27,310 nt of DNA, taken from a virus. A program made the translations under genes and the position numbers. Positions 1 through 6,262 of this stretch are shown piece by piece; within the stretch, counting starts at the first letter, position 1; the number at the start of each line of letters is the position of its first letter. The notes beneath the pieces are model-generated. The model did no database searches. It was not told where the DNA came from and worked only from the letters and a program-made list of their open reading frames with translations. The DNA lies in the IMG/VR virus record IMGVR_UViG_3300044825_002862, positions 1-27,310 of that record, one strand, 5' to 3'.

Positions 1-434
1 CAGTTCTTAAAAGTTCTCCACATTCTACCAACACAGATGATTGGTTTCTTATCCATATGGTCAACTTGAACCAACTGATAGATGAGTGCCATTTCAAGAA
101 GTGTACCAATACCTCCAGGAGTGACAATGAATGCATCACAATCTGCAAAAGTTTTTAATCTTGAGTAGAACGTTTCGTGCTGTTCGTATTCTTGAACATA
201 CTTATTCACTCCTGCTTCAAAGGGAAGATAGATTGCTTGTGCAACTGAGCAAAGAGATTCTCCATTACAAGCACTCATTGCACCTTTGTTTGCTGCCTCC
301 ATAGTTCCGGGACCACCACCTGTAACCACAATCCAGCCTTGTTCTGCAATGTTTTTACCTAGTTTTTCTACTGCTTTATACAAACCAGATTCTGGTTTTG
401 TTCTTGCCGATCCAAATACTGCAACTTTTTTCAT
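1..434 (-). CDS. LOG-family (lysine-decarboxylase-like) protein, C-terminus outside the window
   Basis: The ATG is at 434 and the frame stays open to base 1, so about 144 N-terminal residues are visible. The protein opens MKKVAVFGSARTKP, a Rossmann-like start, followed by VVTGGGPGTMEAANKGA and later TPGGIGTLLEM. These match the two signatures of the LOG family, GGGxxGxMxA and PGGxGTxxE. Characterised members cleave nucleoside 5'-monophosphates into free base and ribose 5-phosphate; others are annotated as lysine decarboxylases without proof. The glutamate of the PGGxGTxxE motif is present, which suggests an active enzyme. It is the last visible gene of the talC-ORF-gnd run, and releasing ribose 5-phosphate would suit neighbours of the pentose phosphate pathway; that link is inference. 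A late-promoter match and a hairpin lie just upstream. Family confidence is high, substrate unknown. Confidence 0.85.
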   Translation of the reverse strand, partial: MKKVAVFGSARTKPESGLYKAVEKLGKNIAEQGWIVVTGGGPGTMEAANKGAMSACNGESLCSVAQAIYLPFEAGVNKYVQEYEQHETFYSRLKTFADCDAFIVTPGGIGTLLEMALIYQLVQVDHMDKKPIICVGRMWRTFKN

Positions 435-450
435 ACTTAATTTTAACTTA

Positions 451-484
451 AAATATCCATGATATCATGGAATCATGGATATTT
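451..484. repeat. 13-bp inverted repeat between gnd and the LOG gene
   Basis: The arms at 451-463 and 472-484 are perfectly complementary, with an 8-nt loop. The left arm and loop also contain a separate 14-bp palindrome (457-470, CCATGATATCATGG), so two alternative folds exist. On the minus strand the stem is followed by TTTTAAG, a poor U-tract. It may be a weak terminator after gnd or a structure controlling the LOG gene. Confidence 0.6.
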
Positions 485-487
485 ATT
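480..487 (-). promoter_or_regulatory. Candidate late promoter for the LOG gene
   Basis: The minus strand reads AATAAATA, matching the T4-like cyanophage late consensus NATAAATA. It lies between the gnd stop codon and the hairpin, about 46 nt before the ATG of the LOG gene. Transcription starting about six bases downstream would begin inside the first arm of the hairpin and so break it. Short A/T motifs arise by chance in this DNA, so this is tentative. Confidence 0.4.
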
Positions 488-1522
488 TTATCTAACGTGA
501 TGACCTCCAAACATATATCGCATTCCATTTAAGATCTTTGTCCCAAAAGATCCAAGATTACGTGAGTTAAATCTTTCAAATAACGCAGTGGTGATAACAG
601 GAGCGGGTACACCCAGATCCACAGCGGCAGAAACAGTCCAACGACCCTCACCGCTGTCGGATACGCCTCCAGAAAACTGTTTAAGTCTACCATCCCTGCG
701 TAGCACATCAGCAGTAAGATCAAGTAACCAAGACCCAACCACGCTACCACGACGCCATAACTCAGCAACCTCAGCAACGTCAATGTCATAACAATAGGAT
801 TCTGGATCGGACATTGGAGCGACCTCTGCATCTCCTTCTCTGACATACTGAGCACCTGCATTAGCATTCTTGAGAATATTGAATCCTTCTGCATATGCCT
901 GCATTATACCATACTCGATTCCATTATGAACCATCTTCACAAAATGTCCTGCACCTGGACCGCCACAATGCAACCATCCAAACTCAGCAGAAGTTATGTC
1001 TGAGTCAAATTGAGTCCTGGGAGCAGCGTCGATTCCTGGGGAGAGGGCATTAAAAATGCGCGAACAAGTGGCGACTGCAGTATCTCCACCTCCAACCATA
1101 AGACAGTATCCACGATCCAAACCATAAACACCACCGCTAGTGCCACAATCAATATATTGGATACCCATTTTTGCCAGACGTTCTGCTCTCTTCCGACTGT
1201 CTTTAAAATTGCTATTGCCATGATCAATAATAATATCTCCTTCACCACAATATCGTAGTAACTCATTAATCGTCTCCTCTACTGTTTCTGCAGGTACAAC
1301 CATCTGGAAAATTCCTGGTTGAATACCACCATTCTTTTTTTGTTTAACTACTTTAACAAGATTTTCAATAGTAGTTGTAACTCCATTCACATATCCTTTC
1401 TCATATGCTTCATTTGCCTTCTCATAATTTCTTCTATATCCATAGACTTCTATTCCTGCCTTCATCATACGACGAGACATGCCTTCTCCCATTCTTCCAA
1501 GTCCAATCAAACCAACTTTCAT
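488..1522 (-). CDS. gnd: 6-phosphogluconate dehydrogenase (decarboxylating)
   Basis: It oxidises and decarboxylates 6-phosphogluconate to ribulose 5-phosphate and produces NADPH, a step of the oxidative pentose phosphate pathway in the host cytoplasm. The 344-residue product begins MKVGLIGLGRMGEGM, with the GxGxxG NADP-binding loop at residues 7-12. DCGTSGG and KMVHNGIEYG follow; the second carries the conserved Lys, Asn and Glu of the active site. The length fits the short bacterial form rather than the roughly 470-residue form. The ATG at 1522 was chosen over a TTG at 1531 because it overlaps the upstream stop codon in an ATGA arrangement and has GAGG about 10 nt before it. It is translationally coupled to the 68-residue gene and sits in one run with talC. 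gnd is a known cyanophage auxiliary metabolic gene. Confidence 0.95.
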   Translation of the reverse strand: MKVGLIGLGRMGEGMSRRMMKAGIEVYGYRRNYEKANEAYEKGYVNGVTTTIENLVKVVKQKKNGGIQPGIFQMVVPAETVEETINELLRYCGEGDIIIDHGNSNFKDSRKRAERLAKMGIQYIDCGTSGGVYGLDRGYCLMVGGGDTAVATCSRIFNALSPGIDAAPRTQFDSDITSAEFGWLHCGGPGAGHFVKMVHNGIEYGIMQAYAEGFNILKNANAGAQYVREGDAEVAPMSDPESYCYDIDVAEVAELWRRGSVVGSWLLDLTADVLRRDGRLKQFSGGVSDSGEGRWTVSAAVDLGVPAPVITTALFERFNSRNLGSFGTKILNGMRYMFGGHHVR

Positions 1523-1725
1523 TTTTCCCAATCCTCGTAAATTTTTTTAAAATGCATATCCACTTTGTTCAAACTATCTAAGTGGATATCACAAATATAA
1601 TTATGGTCATCACACCATTGTAGTGCAATTTCATGAAACTTTTCTTCACTCATAACCCGTTTAACTCCATACAATCTGGAGAATGATGACATTACAAAAT
1701 GCCAACATTGGTTTTGTTGTTTCAT
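1519..1725 (-). CDS. Small protein of unknown function between talC and gnd
   Basis: The 68-residue product has the central stretch EEKFHEIALQWCDDHNYICD and an acidic, amphipathic C-terminus. It has no signal peptide or membrane segment, and I do not recognise a family. Its ATG at 1725 shares one base with the talC stop (TAATG), and its own TGA overlaps the gnd ATG by 4 nt. That double coupling makes it very likely a real gene of the talC-gnd unit. A role in pentose phosphate metabolism or its control is guilt by association only. Confidence 0.75.
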   Translation of the reverse strand: MKQQNQCWHFVMSSFSRLYGVKRVMSEEKFHEIALQWCDDHNYICDIHLDSLNKVDMHFKKIYEDWEK

Positions 1726-2381
1726 TACTTATTATCTAAAACGGATTCCCAATCTTTCTGAAAAAGTTCTAATCCTTTATCAGTCATAATATTCTTATAC
1801 ATTGCCCAGAATACAATAGGTGGAATTGTAACCACATCTGCACCACAAAGAGCAGATTGTTCCACCTGTCTTACATCACGAAGAGATGCTGCAAGAATTT
1901 GTGTGGATGTTCCTGAGTAATCAAATGCCTTACGAATATTTTTAATGAGTTCTATACCATCAACTGAATTATCCATCCAACGACCAACGAATGGTGAAAT
2001 ATACGTTGCTCCTGCCTTTGATGCCAGGATTGCCTGAGCAACCGAAAATACCAGAGTTACATTAACTTGAATTCCTTTATCAGTCAGAAACTTACATACT
2101 TTAAGTCCTTCCACAGTGCAAGGAACTTTAATTGTAACTGCTGGTGCAATTGTATAAAATTGTTGTGCTTGTGAAAGCATTTCTTCGGCAGTATCAGCAA
2201 CAACTTCAGCAGAAATGCTCTCTAGTTTTGAAAAAGATTTTGATATTTCTTCAATAACTTCTTGGAGTTGTCTATTACTTTTAAGAATTAAAGTAGGATT
2301 TGTAGTAACTCCATCTAATAGTCCAGTCTCATACGCTGGTCTAATCATTGAAACATCTGCAGTATCTAAAAAGATCTTCAT
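1725..2381 (-). CDS. talC: Transaldolase (TalC / fructose-6-phosphate aldolase type)
   Basis: It exchanges three-carbon units between sedoheptulose 7-phosphate, glyceraldehyde 3-phosphate, fructose 6-phosphate and erythrose 4-phosphate. From the ATG at 2381 the product is 218 residues, the usual length of the short TalC class. It shows MKIFLDTAD, GVTTNPTLI (24-32), TIKVPCT with the Schiff-base lysine K85, and SPFVGRWMD (129-137). Upstream in-frame starts (GTG 2402, ATG 2399) fall in or beside a hairpin, and TalC homologues begin at MKIF, so 2381 is preferred. Phage TalC is thought to pull host carbon from the Calvin cycle into the pentose phosphate pathway. It is first in the run talC-ORF-gnd-LOG. 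No clear Shine-Dalgarno site is visible. Confidence 0.95.
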   Translation of the reverse strand: MKIFLDTADVSMIRPAYETGLLDGVTTNPTLILKSNRQLQEVIEEISKSFSKLESISAEVVADTAEEMLSQAQQFYTIAPAVTIKVPCTVEGLKVCKFLTDKGIQVNVTLVFSVAQAILASKAGATYISPFVGRWMDNSVDGIELIKNIRKAFDYSGTSTQILAASLRDVRQVEQSALCGADVVTIPPIVFWAMYKNIMTDKGLELFQKDWESVLDNK

Positions 2382-2389
2382 ATAAAAAT

Positions 2390-2420
2390 AAGAACTCATC
2401 ACTAATTATAATGAGTTCTT
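2390..2420. terminator. Hairpin upstream of talC, possible bidirectional terminator
   Basis: A perfect 10-bp stem (2390-2399 and 2411-2420) encloses an 11-nt loop. T-rich tracts follow the stem on both strands, as in a bidirectional terminator. The loop contains TATAAT on the minus strand (2405-2410), with ATAACA 17 nt upstream (2428-2433, four of six matches to TTGACA). The same element could therefore end read-through from the psbD side and start talC transcription. Confidence 0.6.
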
Positions 2421-2457
2421 TTTAAAGTGTTATATTTTGTTATGAATTGGAGACATA

Positions 2458-2526
2458 TTATTCTATCATAGACATTACAAACATAAAGATACCAAAAAGA
2501 ATACAGACTGTAAGGATTAAAAACAT
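2458..2526 (-). CDS. Possible 22-residue membrane peptide
   Basis: An ATG at 2526 opens a 22-codon frame for the hydrophobic peptide MFLILTVCILFGIFMFVMSM plus IE. It would form a single membrane helix. It starts four bases after the stop of the 39-residue gene upstream, which suggests a tandem pair. No family is recognised, and no good ribosome site is seen. AT-rich DNA yields hydrophobic short frames by chance, so the call is weak. Confidence 0.35.
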   Translation of the reverse strand: MFLILTVCILFGIFMFVMSMIE

Positions 2527-2530
2527 ATGC

Positions 2531-2650
2531 TTAAAAGTACATTATAGAAAGAGTGAATATGACAAATATGATAACTGTGAACATCATAATTCCTACACCT
2601 GCCCAAACCACCCAAGGTTCCATTGGTTCATATTTACGATTGTGAGACAT
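2531..2650 (-). CDS. Possible 39-residue single-span membrane protein
   Basis: The ATG at 2650 gives a short polar head (MSHNRKYEPMEPWVVWAG) followed by a hydrophobic span of about 20 residues ending at YF. The shape, a soluble head with two tryptophans before one helix, resembles small photosynthetic membrane subunits, but I cannot match it to a named Psb or Pet protein. It lies just after the psbD terminator. The 2382-2728 gap otherwise holds only this frame, the 22-residue frame and two hairpins. Confidence 0.5.
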   Translation of the reverse strand: MSHNRKYEPMEPWVVWAGVGIMMFTVIIFVIFTLSIMYF

Positions 2651-2704
2651 AAAAATTAAGAATAAGATTTAAGATTTTCTACTTAGGATCATAAGACAAT
2701 AAAA

Positions 2705-2722
2705 AAGACCCCGAAGGGTCTT
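2705..2722 (-). terminator. Rho-independent terminator after psbD
   Basis: The minus strand reads AAGACCC-TTCG-GGGTCTT followed by TTTTATT: a 7-bp stem, a stable TTCG tetraloop and a T-tract. It starts 7 nt after the psbD stop codon. Confidence 0.9.
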
Positions 2723-2728
2723 GTAAAA

Positions 2729-3790
2729 TCAAAGAGCATTACCACGCGGTAATACCTCTTCGGGTAGCACCAGATTGAGATGAGGTTGATCTACTGGTGC
2801 CATCCAAGCACGAAGACCTTCATTTAGAAGAATATTCTTGGTGTAAAAGGTTTCAAATTCTGGATCTTCTGCTGCTCGAATTTCCTGCGATACGAAATCA
2901 TATGCTCGTAGGTTGAGAGCAAGACCGATAATACCAATACTACTAGTCCAAAGACCCATGACAGGAACGAATAGCATAAAGAAATGGAGCCAACGCTTAT
3001 TGCTAAAAGCAATTCCAAAAATCTGAGACCAAAATCTATTGGCAGTAACCATAGAATAAGTTTCTTCCTCCTGAGTTGGTTCAAAAGCTTTGAAGGTGTT
3101 TGCTTGCTTTCCATCTTCGAAGAGGGTGTTTTCAACTGTTGCACCATGAATTGCACAGAGTAGAGCACCTCCTAGTATACCAGCAACTCCCATCATATGG
3201 AAAGGGTTGAGGGTCCAGTTGTGGAAACCCTGAAGGAACAGAAGAAACCTGAAGATCGCTGCCACACCGAAGGAGGGAGCGAAGAACCAACTGGATTGAC
3301 CCAGTGGATACATTAGGAATACAGAAACAAATACCGCAATTGGACCAGAGAATGCAATTGCGTTATAAGGACGGATACCTACCAGACGAGCAATCTCAAA
3401 CTGGCGAAGCATGAAACCGATCAGAGCGAAAGCTCCGTGTAGTGCCACGAAAGGCCATAGTCCCCCAAGTTGGCACCAGCGGACGAAATCTCCCTGAGCT
3501 TCTGGACCCCAGAGAAGTAGAAGGGAATGTCCGAGAGCATCAGCGGGTGTGCTTACCGCAGCGGTCAAAAAGTTACATCCTTCCAAATAACTGGAAGCAA
3601 TACCGTGCGTATACCAACTCGTCGCAAATGTCGTTCCAGTCAACCACCCACCAAGAGCAAGATAAGCAGTGGGAAAAAGAAGAAGTCCAGACCAACCAAC
3701 AAAAACGAAACGATCTCGCTTAACCCAGTCGTCGAGTACATCAAACCATCCTCTTTGTTGAATAGGTTGTGAAAGTGTTGAAGAAGTCAT
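2729..3790 (-). CDS. psbD: Photosystem II reaction-centre protein D2
   Basis: D2 pairs with D1 to form the photosystem II reaction centre in the thylakoid membrane and binds P680 chlorophyll, pheophytin and quinone QA. The 353-residue product is full length (host D2 is about 352). Diagnostic stretches include [19 protein letters not shown] at the N-terminus, [35 protein letters not shown] with the helix-D histidine, and the C-terminus [15 protein letters not shown]. The ATG at 3790 follows an excellent AGGGAGGAT ribosome site. It has its own late-promoter match and a terminator, so it can be transcribed apart from psbA. The gene is intact, with no intron. Phage psbD is thought to replace photodamaged host D2 during infection. 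Confidence 0.99.
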   Translation of the reverse strand: MTSSTLSQPIQQRGWFDVLDDWVKRDRFVFVGWSGLLLFPTAYLALGGWLTGTTFATSWYTHGIASSYLEGCNFLTAAVSTPADALGHSLLLLWGPEAQGDFVRWCQLGGLWPFVALHGAFALIGFMLRQFEIARLVGIRPYNAIAFSGPIAVFVSVFLMYPLGQSSWFFAPSFGVAAIFRFLLFLQGFHNWTLNPFHMMGVAGILGGALLCAIHGATVENTLFEDGKQANTFKAFEPTQEEETYSMVTANRFWSQIFGIAFSNKRWLHFFMLFVPVMGLWTSSIGIIGLALNLRAYDFVSQEIRAAEDPEFETFYTKNILLNEGLRAWMAPVDQPHLNLVLPEEVLPRGNAL

Positions 3791-3811
3791 ATCCTCCCTA
3801 GTAATTTCTCA

Positions 3812-3819
3812 TATTTATG
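3812..3819 (-). promoter_or_regulatory. Candidate late promoter for psbD
   Basis: The minus strand reads CATAAATA, matching the cyanophage late consensus NATAAATA, 21 nt before the psbD ATG. It abuts the palindrome at 3819-3834. Confidence 0.6.
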
Positions 3820-3834
3820 TTAACATATGTTAAC
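3819..3834. promoter_or_regulatory. Perfect 16-bp palindrome upstream of psbD
   Basis: GTTAACATATGTTAAC is fully self-complementary and sits immediately upstream of the late-promoter match for psbD. It contains two copies of GTTAAC separated by four bases. It has the form of a site for a dimeric DNA-binding protein, though it could also be chance in AT-rich DNA. Confidence 0.45.
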
Positions 3835-3841
3835 AAAGAGG

Positions 3842-4435
3842 TCAATAGGTGTTAGTGCTCAATTTTTGATTTGCATATTCCACAATTTCTTGAATGGGTA
3901 ATTCTTTTGTAAAATGCTCCGACCCACCAATTATACCATCAATTTTCTTTTGATATTGTTTGTAAGTGTCTAAAATATACCTCTCACAATCAAATACTTC
4001 CTTGTGAGATGCTTTCCATTCACCAAGTTCTTTTATAGTTTCAGTAAATCTATATTTTATTCCGTGAAATGACCTACCAATCTTATAAGTTCCATAAATC
4101 GTTTCAATAAAATACAAGTAATCTTCTCTATCAGACCATTCTTCCTTGAAACCAAAAAATCCATAACTTTTTGATACACCAACAGTTCCAGCATTCCAAG
4201 TTGGTTTTCCAAATGCAGGATTATTTTTCCCAAGTTTTGATTTTCTTTTGCAGCAGAATGCTTCATCACCCTTTTCTGCAACGGCAATAAAGTTTCTTAT
4301 GCTCATAGTTCTTTTTCCAGTGCAAGGACAACTAACAATCACATCAGTTGAACGACGAACAAGTTTTTCGGGAAGATAGATTAACTCTAATCCCCTCCTT
4401 TCACATTCAGTTATTACTAGTTGATGCAAGTCCAT
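3842..4435 (-). CDS. GIY-YIG-type homing endonuclease between psbA and psbD
   Basis: The 197-residue protein has a cysteine pair at C36 and C38 and another at C61 and C62, suggesting zinc binding. A NUMOD3-like DNA-binding stretch LGKNNPAFGKPTWNAG lies near 68-83. A GIY-YIG-like core follows: LYFIE (107-111), YKIGRS (117-122), R129, and E151 in DCERYI as the likely catalytic glutamate. It is free-standing, beginning 86 nt downstream of psbA exon 2, and has its own late-promoter match. As I recall, cyanophage S-PM2 has a free-standing endonuclease (F-CphI) just after psbA that cuts intronless psbA near the intron site. The position here is the same, so I infer a similar partnership with the ORF-less psbA intron. 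No clear ribosome site is seen. The family call rests on motif reading. Confidence 0.8.
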   Translation of the reverse strand: MDLHQLVITECERRGLELIYLPEKLVRRSTDVIVSCPCTGKRTMSIRNFIAVAEKGDEAFCCKRKSKLGKNNPAFGKPTWNAGTVGVSKSYGFFGFKEEWSDREDYLYFIETIYGTYKIGRSFHGIKYRFTETIKELGEWKASHKEVFDCERYILDTYKQYQKKIDGIIGGSEHFTKELPIQEIVEYANQKLSTNTY

Positions 4436-4460
4436 AAAGGTTGCTCATAACTTTCCAAAT

Positions 4461-4468
4461 TATTTATA
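4461..4468 (-). promoter_or_regulatory. Late promoter for the GIY-YIG endonuclease
   Basis: The minus strand reads TATAAATA, a perfect T4 late consensus. It follows directly after the T-tract of the psbA terminator, and its last base is 25 nt before the endonuclease ATG. The endonuclease can therefore be expressed late and independently of psbA. Confidence 0.7.
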
Positions 4469-4471
4469 AAA

Positions 4472-4494
4472 AAAGGACCCTTTTGGGGTCCTTT
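4472..4494 (-). terminator. Rho-independent terminator after psbA exon 2
   Basis: A 9-bp stem AAAGGACCC/GGGTCCTTT with a 5-nt loop is followed by seven T on the minus strand. It lies 26 nt after the true psbA stop codon in exon 2, which supports the spliced gene model. Confidence 0.92.
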
Positions 4495-4520
4495 GATTAT
4501 ACCATATATTTGGTTTTATA

Positions 4521-5858
4521 TCAACCAATTGCAGGAGCAGTAAGAGCAACTGGAGTTGCTTCTGCTGCGGCAAGGTCAAGAGGGAAATTGTGCAATTGTG
4601 TTATCGTAAAGACTTTTTATTCTTTACTTCTTACTGTCGCCAGTAAGTTCAGACTATCTCTTCATCCTTAAGGTTATTAAGGAGTCGGGCATTCGTGGGT
4701 GGATTATTGTTGGGACTCACCACCTAGTCGTTAGACCTTCCAGAAAACTTAAACCCTTTCTGGCTTGGTACGGGATTGTCTCATAGAGAGTTTCCCCGTT
4801 TAACCCGATTTTACTAATGCCTATTACTAGGCAACAACACCAACAAATCTAGCGTTGCGCTCGTGCATTACCTCCATTCCTAGGCCAGCACGGTTTAGAA
4901 CATCAGCCCAAGTGTTAAGAACTTTACCCTGACTATCCATAATGGACTGGTTAAAGTTAAAGCCATTCAAATTGAAGGCCATAGTAGAAACACCGAGAGC
5001 AGTAAACCAGATACCAACTACTGGCCACGCCGCTAAGAAGAAGTGGAGTGAGCGAGAGTTGTTAAATGAGGCATACTGGAAAATAAGGCGACCAAAGTAA
5101 CCATGAGCGGCTACAATATTGTAGGTTTCTTCTTCTTGTCCAAACTTATAACCATAGTTTTGACTTTCATTTTCAGTAGTTTCTCGTACAAGACTTGAGG
5201 TTACTAGTGAACCATGCATAGCACTGAAGAGTGAACCACCAAATACGCCAGCCACACCCATCATATGAAAAGGATGCATGAGGATGTTGTGCTCTGCCTG
5301 GAACACAAGCATGAAGTTGAAGGTTCCAGAGATTCCGAGAGGCATACCATCAGAGAATGAACCCTGACCGAAAGGATATACCAGGAATACCGCAGAAGCA
5401 GCAGCAACAGGTGCTGAGTATGCTACGCAGATCCAAGGACGCATTCCAAGACGATAGGAAAGTTCCCACTCACGACCTAGGTATGCATAGATACCGATGA
5501 GGAAGTGGAAAACAACGAGTTGGTAAGGACCACCGTTGTAGAGCCATTCGTCTAGACTTGCTGCTTCCCAAATAGGATAGAAGTGCAGACCGATTGCGTT
5601 GCTAGAAGGAACAACAGCACCAGAGATGATGTTGTTACCGTAGAGAAGTGAACCAGCAACAGGTTCACGAATGCCGTCAATGTCTACAGGAGGTGCAGCA
5701 ATGAAGGCAACGATGAAGCAAATAGTAGCAGCAAGTAGGGTTGGGATCATGAGAGTTCCGAACCAACCAACATAAAGTCGATTGTCAGTGGAAGTAACCC
5801 ACTGGCAAAACTCTTCCCAAGCACTACCTTGCTGCTTACGAGCGATTGAAGCAGTCAT
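4521..5858 (-). CDS. psbA: Photosystem II D1 protein, interrupted by a group I intron
   Basis: D1 binds P680, the manganese cluster and quinone QB, and is the fastest-turning-over photosystem II subunit. Exon 1 is 4851-5858 (336 codons) and exon 2 is 4521-4592 (23 codons plus stop). Joined, they encode 359 residues, the normal D1 length. Exon 1 ends MEVMHERNA (A336) and exon 2 begins HNFPLDLA, restoring the conserved D1 tail without a change of frame. Residue 130 is Glu, as in high-light D1 forms. A 15-residue tail follows A344, where the C-terminal protease would cut. Unspliced, exon 1 runs into a stop after seven intron codons (RFVGVVA) and lacks the manganese ligands H337, D342 and A344. 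GGAG lies about 13 nt before the ATG. A sigma70-type promoter lies upstream and a terminator downstream. Confidence 0.98.
4593..4850 (-). ncRNA. Self-splicing group I intron in psbA (258 nt, no ORF)
   Basis: The boundaries follow the group I rule: the 5' exon ends in U (AACGCU) and the intron ends in G. Intron bases 10-16 (GGUGUUG, 4841-4835) form a guide that pairs with exon CAACGCU over seven positions, with the required U·G pair at the splice site, closing a 9-nt P1 loop. R-like (UCUAACGACUAGG) and S-like (AGAGAUAGUCUG) elements are present. Their GACUA (4729-4725) and UAGUC (4656-4652) halves form P7. A 7-bp P9-like hairpin with a GCGA tetraloop lies at 4647-4630. No reading frame fits inside, so mobility would depend on an endonuclease supplied from elsewhere. 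Confidence 0.93.
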
Positions 5859-5907
5859 AGTAGTTAAAACTCCATTTAAGTTGTCTATGTACGTAGATGG
5901 GGATGTA

Positions 5908-5922
5908 AAGTTTTGTAAACTT
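5908..5922 (-). promoter_or_regulatory. Stem-loop in the psbA leader
   Basis: The leader RNA reads AAGTTT-ACA-AAACTT, a 6-bp stem. It is flanked by GGGGG on one side and CCCC on the other, which could extend the fold across an internal bulge. It lies about 50 nt before the ATG, between the predicted transcription start and the ribosome site, where it might stabilise the mRNA or tune translation. Confidence 0.4.
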
Positions 5923-5939
5923 CCCCCACCGACTTATTT

Positions 5940-5968
5940 AGTATAATACGAAACGCTTTGGGCGTCAA
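5940..5968 (-). promoter_or_regulatory. Sigma70-type promoter of psbA with -35 in a hairpin loop
   Basis: TTGACG (5963-5968) and TATACT (5940-5945) are separated by exactly 17 nt, with five of six matches to each consensus box. The -35 box sits at the loop of a short GC stem (GGGC/GCCC, 5960-5963 and 5969-5972) a few bases after the stop codon of the gene upstream. The predicted leader is about 75 nt. A host-type promoter implies psbA can be transcribed by host RNA polymerase before the late phase. Confidence 0.75.
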
Positions 5969-5974
5969 GCCCCC

Positions 5975-6235
5975 TCAGAGACCAATTTCATTCCACTTCT
6001 CCTGGTAGTCACCGCAACGTGCTTTTCTGACATTCTTCCAATAAAACAGAATACCAGTTAATCTCCAAATCCAGGCACGAATTGCATCTTCGATAACATA
6101 ATTCGTTGGTTCTTGAAAATTACCATAAGGATCAGGACCACCTGCAGGACAAGCAACTGGAGTAATACCTCTTCTCCAATAAACTGCCTCGGCAATAATC
6201 ATAGACCTTCTCATATGAAAATTATGAGTTACCAC
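5975..6235 (-). CDS. DUF218 / YdcF-like protein, probably truncated
   Basis: The frame shows VVTHNFHMRRSM, then RRGITPVACPAGGPDP and EDAIRAWIWRLTG, which resemble the C-terminal half of DUF218 (YdcF/SanA) proteins. Those are envelope-associated proteins of poorly known function. Complete members are about 150-200 residues and begin with an N-terminal DxIIVLGGG-type strand that is absent here. The frame is open from 6262, directly after and in phase with the stop of the 53-residue gene, giving NAKTYFTLY before the GTG at 6235. The start is uncertain (GTG 6235 or ATG 6214). It may be a remnant, a minimal phage version or a frameshifted product. The psbA promoter starts right after its stop. Confidence 0.5.
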   Translation of the reverse strand: MVTHNFHMRRSMIIAEAVYWRRGITPVACPAGGPDPYGNFQEPTNYVIEDAIRAWIWRLTGILFYWKNVRKARCGDYQEKWNEIGL

Positions 6236-6262
6236 GTATAATGTAAAATAAGTTTTTGCATT

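Noticed and set aside
529-894. A 121-codon hydrophobic frame on the minus strand inside gnd
   Set aside because: It is out of frame with gnd, whose sequence is conserved throughout, and it has no supporting start signal or family match.
2688-2716. A fourth terminator-promoter composite after psbD, with TATGAT downstream of the hairpin
   Set aside because: No -35-like hexamer occurs at 16-18 nt spacing; the best candidate matches only two of six bases.
4827-4850. Continuous reading of psbA exon 1 into a 343-residue D1 ending RFVGVVA
   Set aside because: The tail is intron sequence. The conserved D1 C-terminus is in frame after a boundary that obeys the group I splice rule, and the terminator lies after exon 2.
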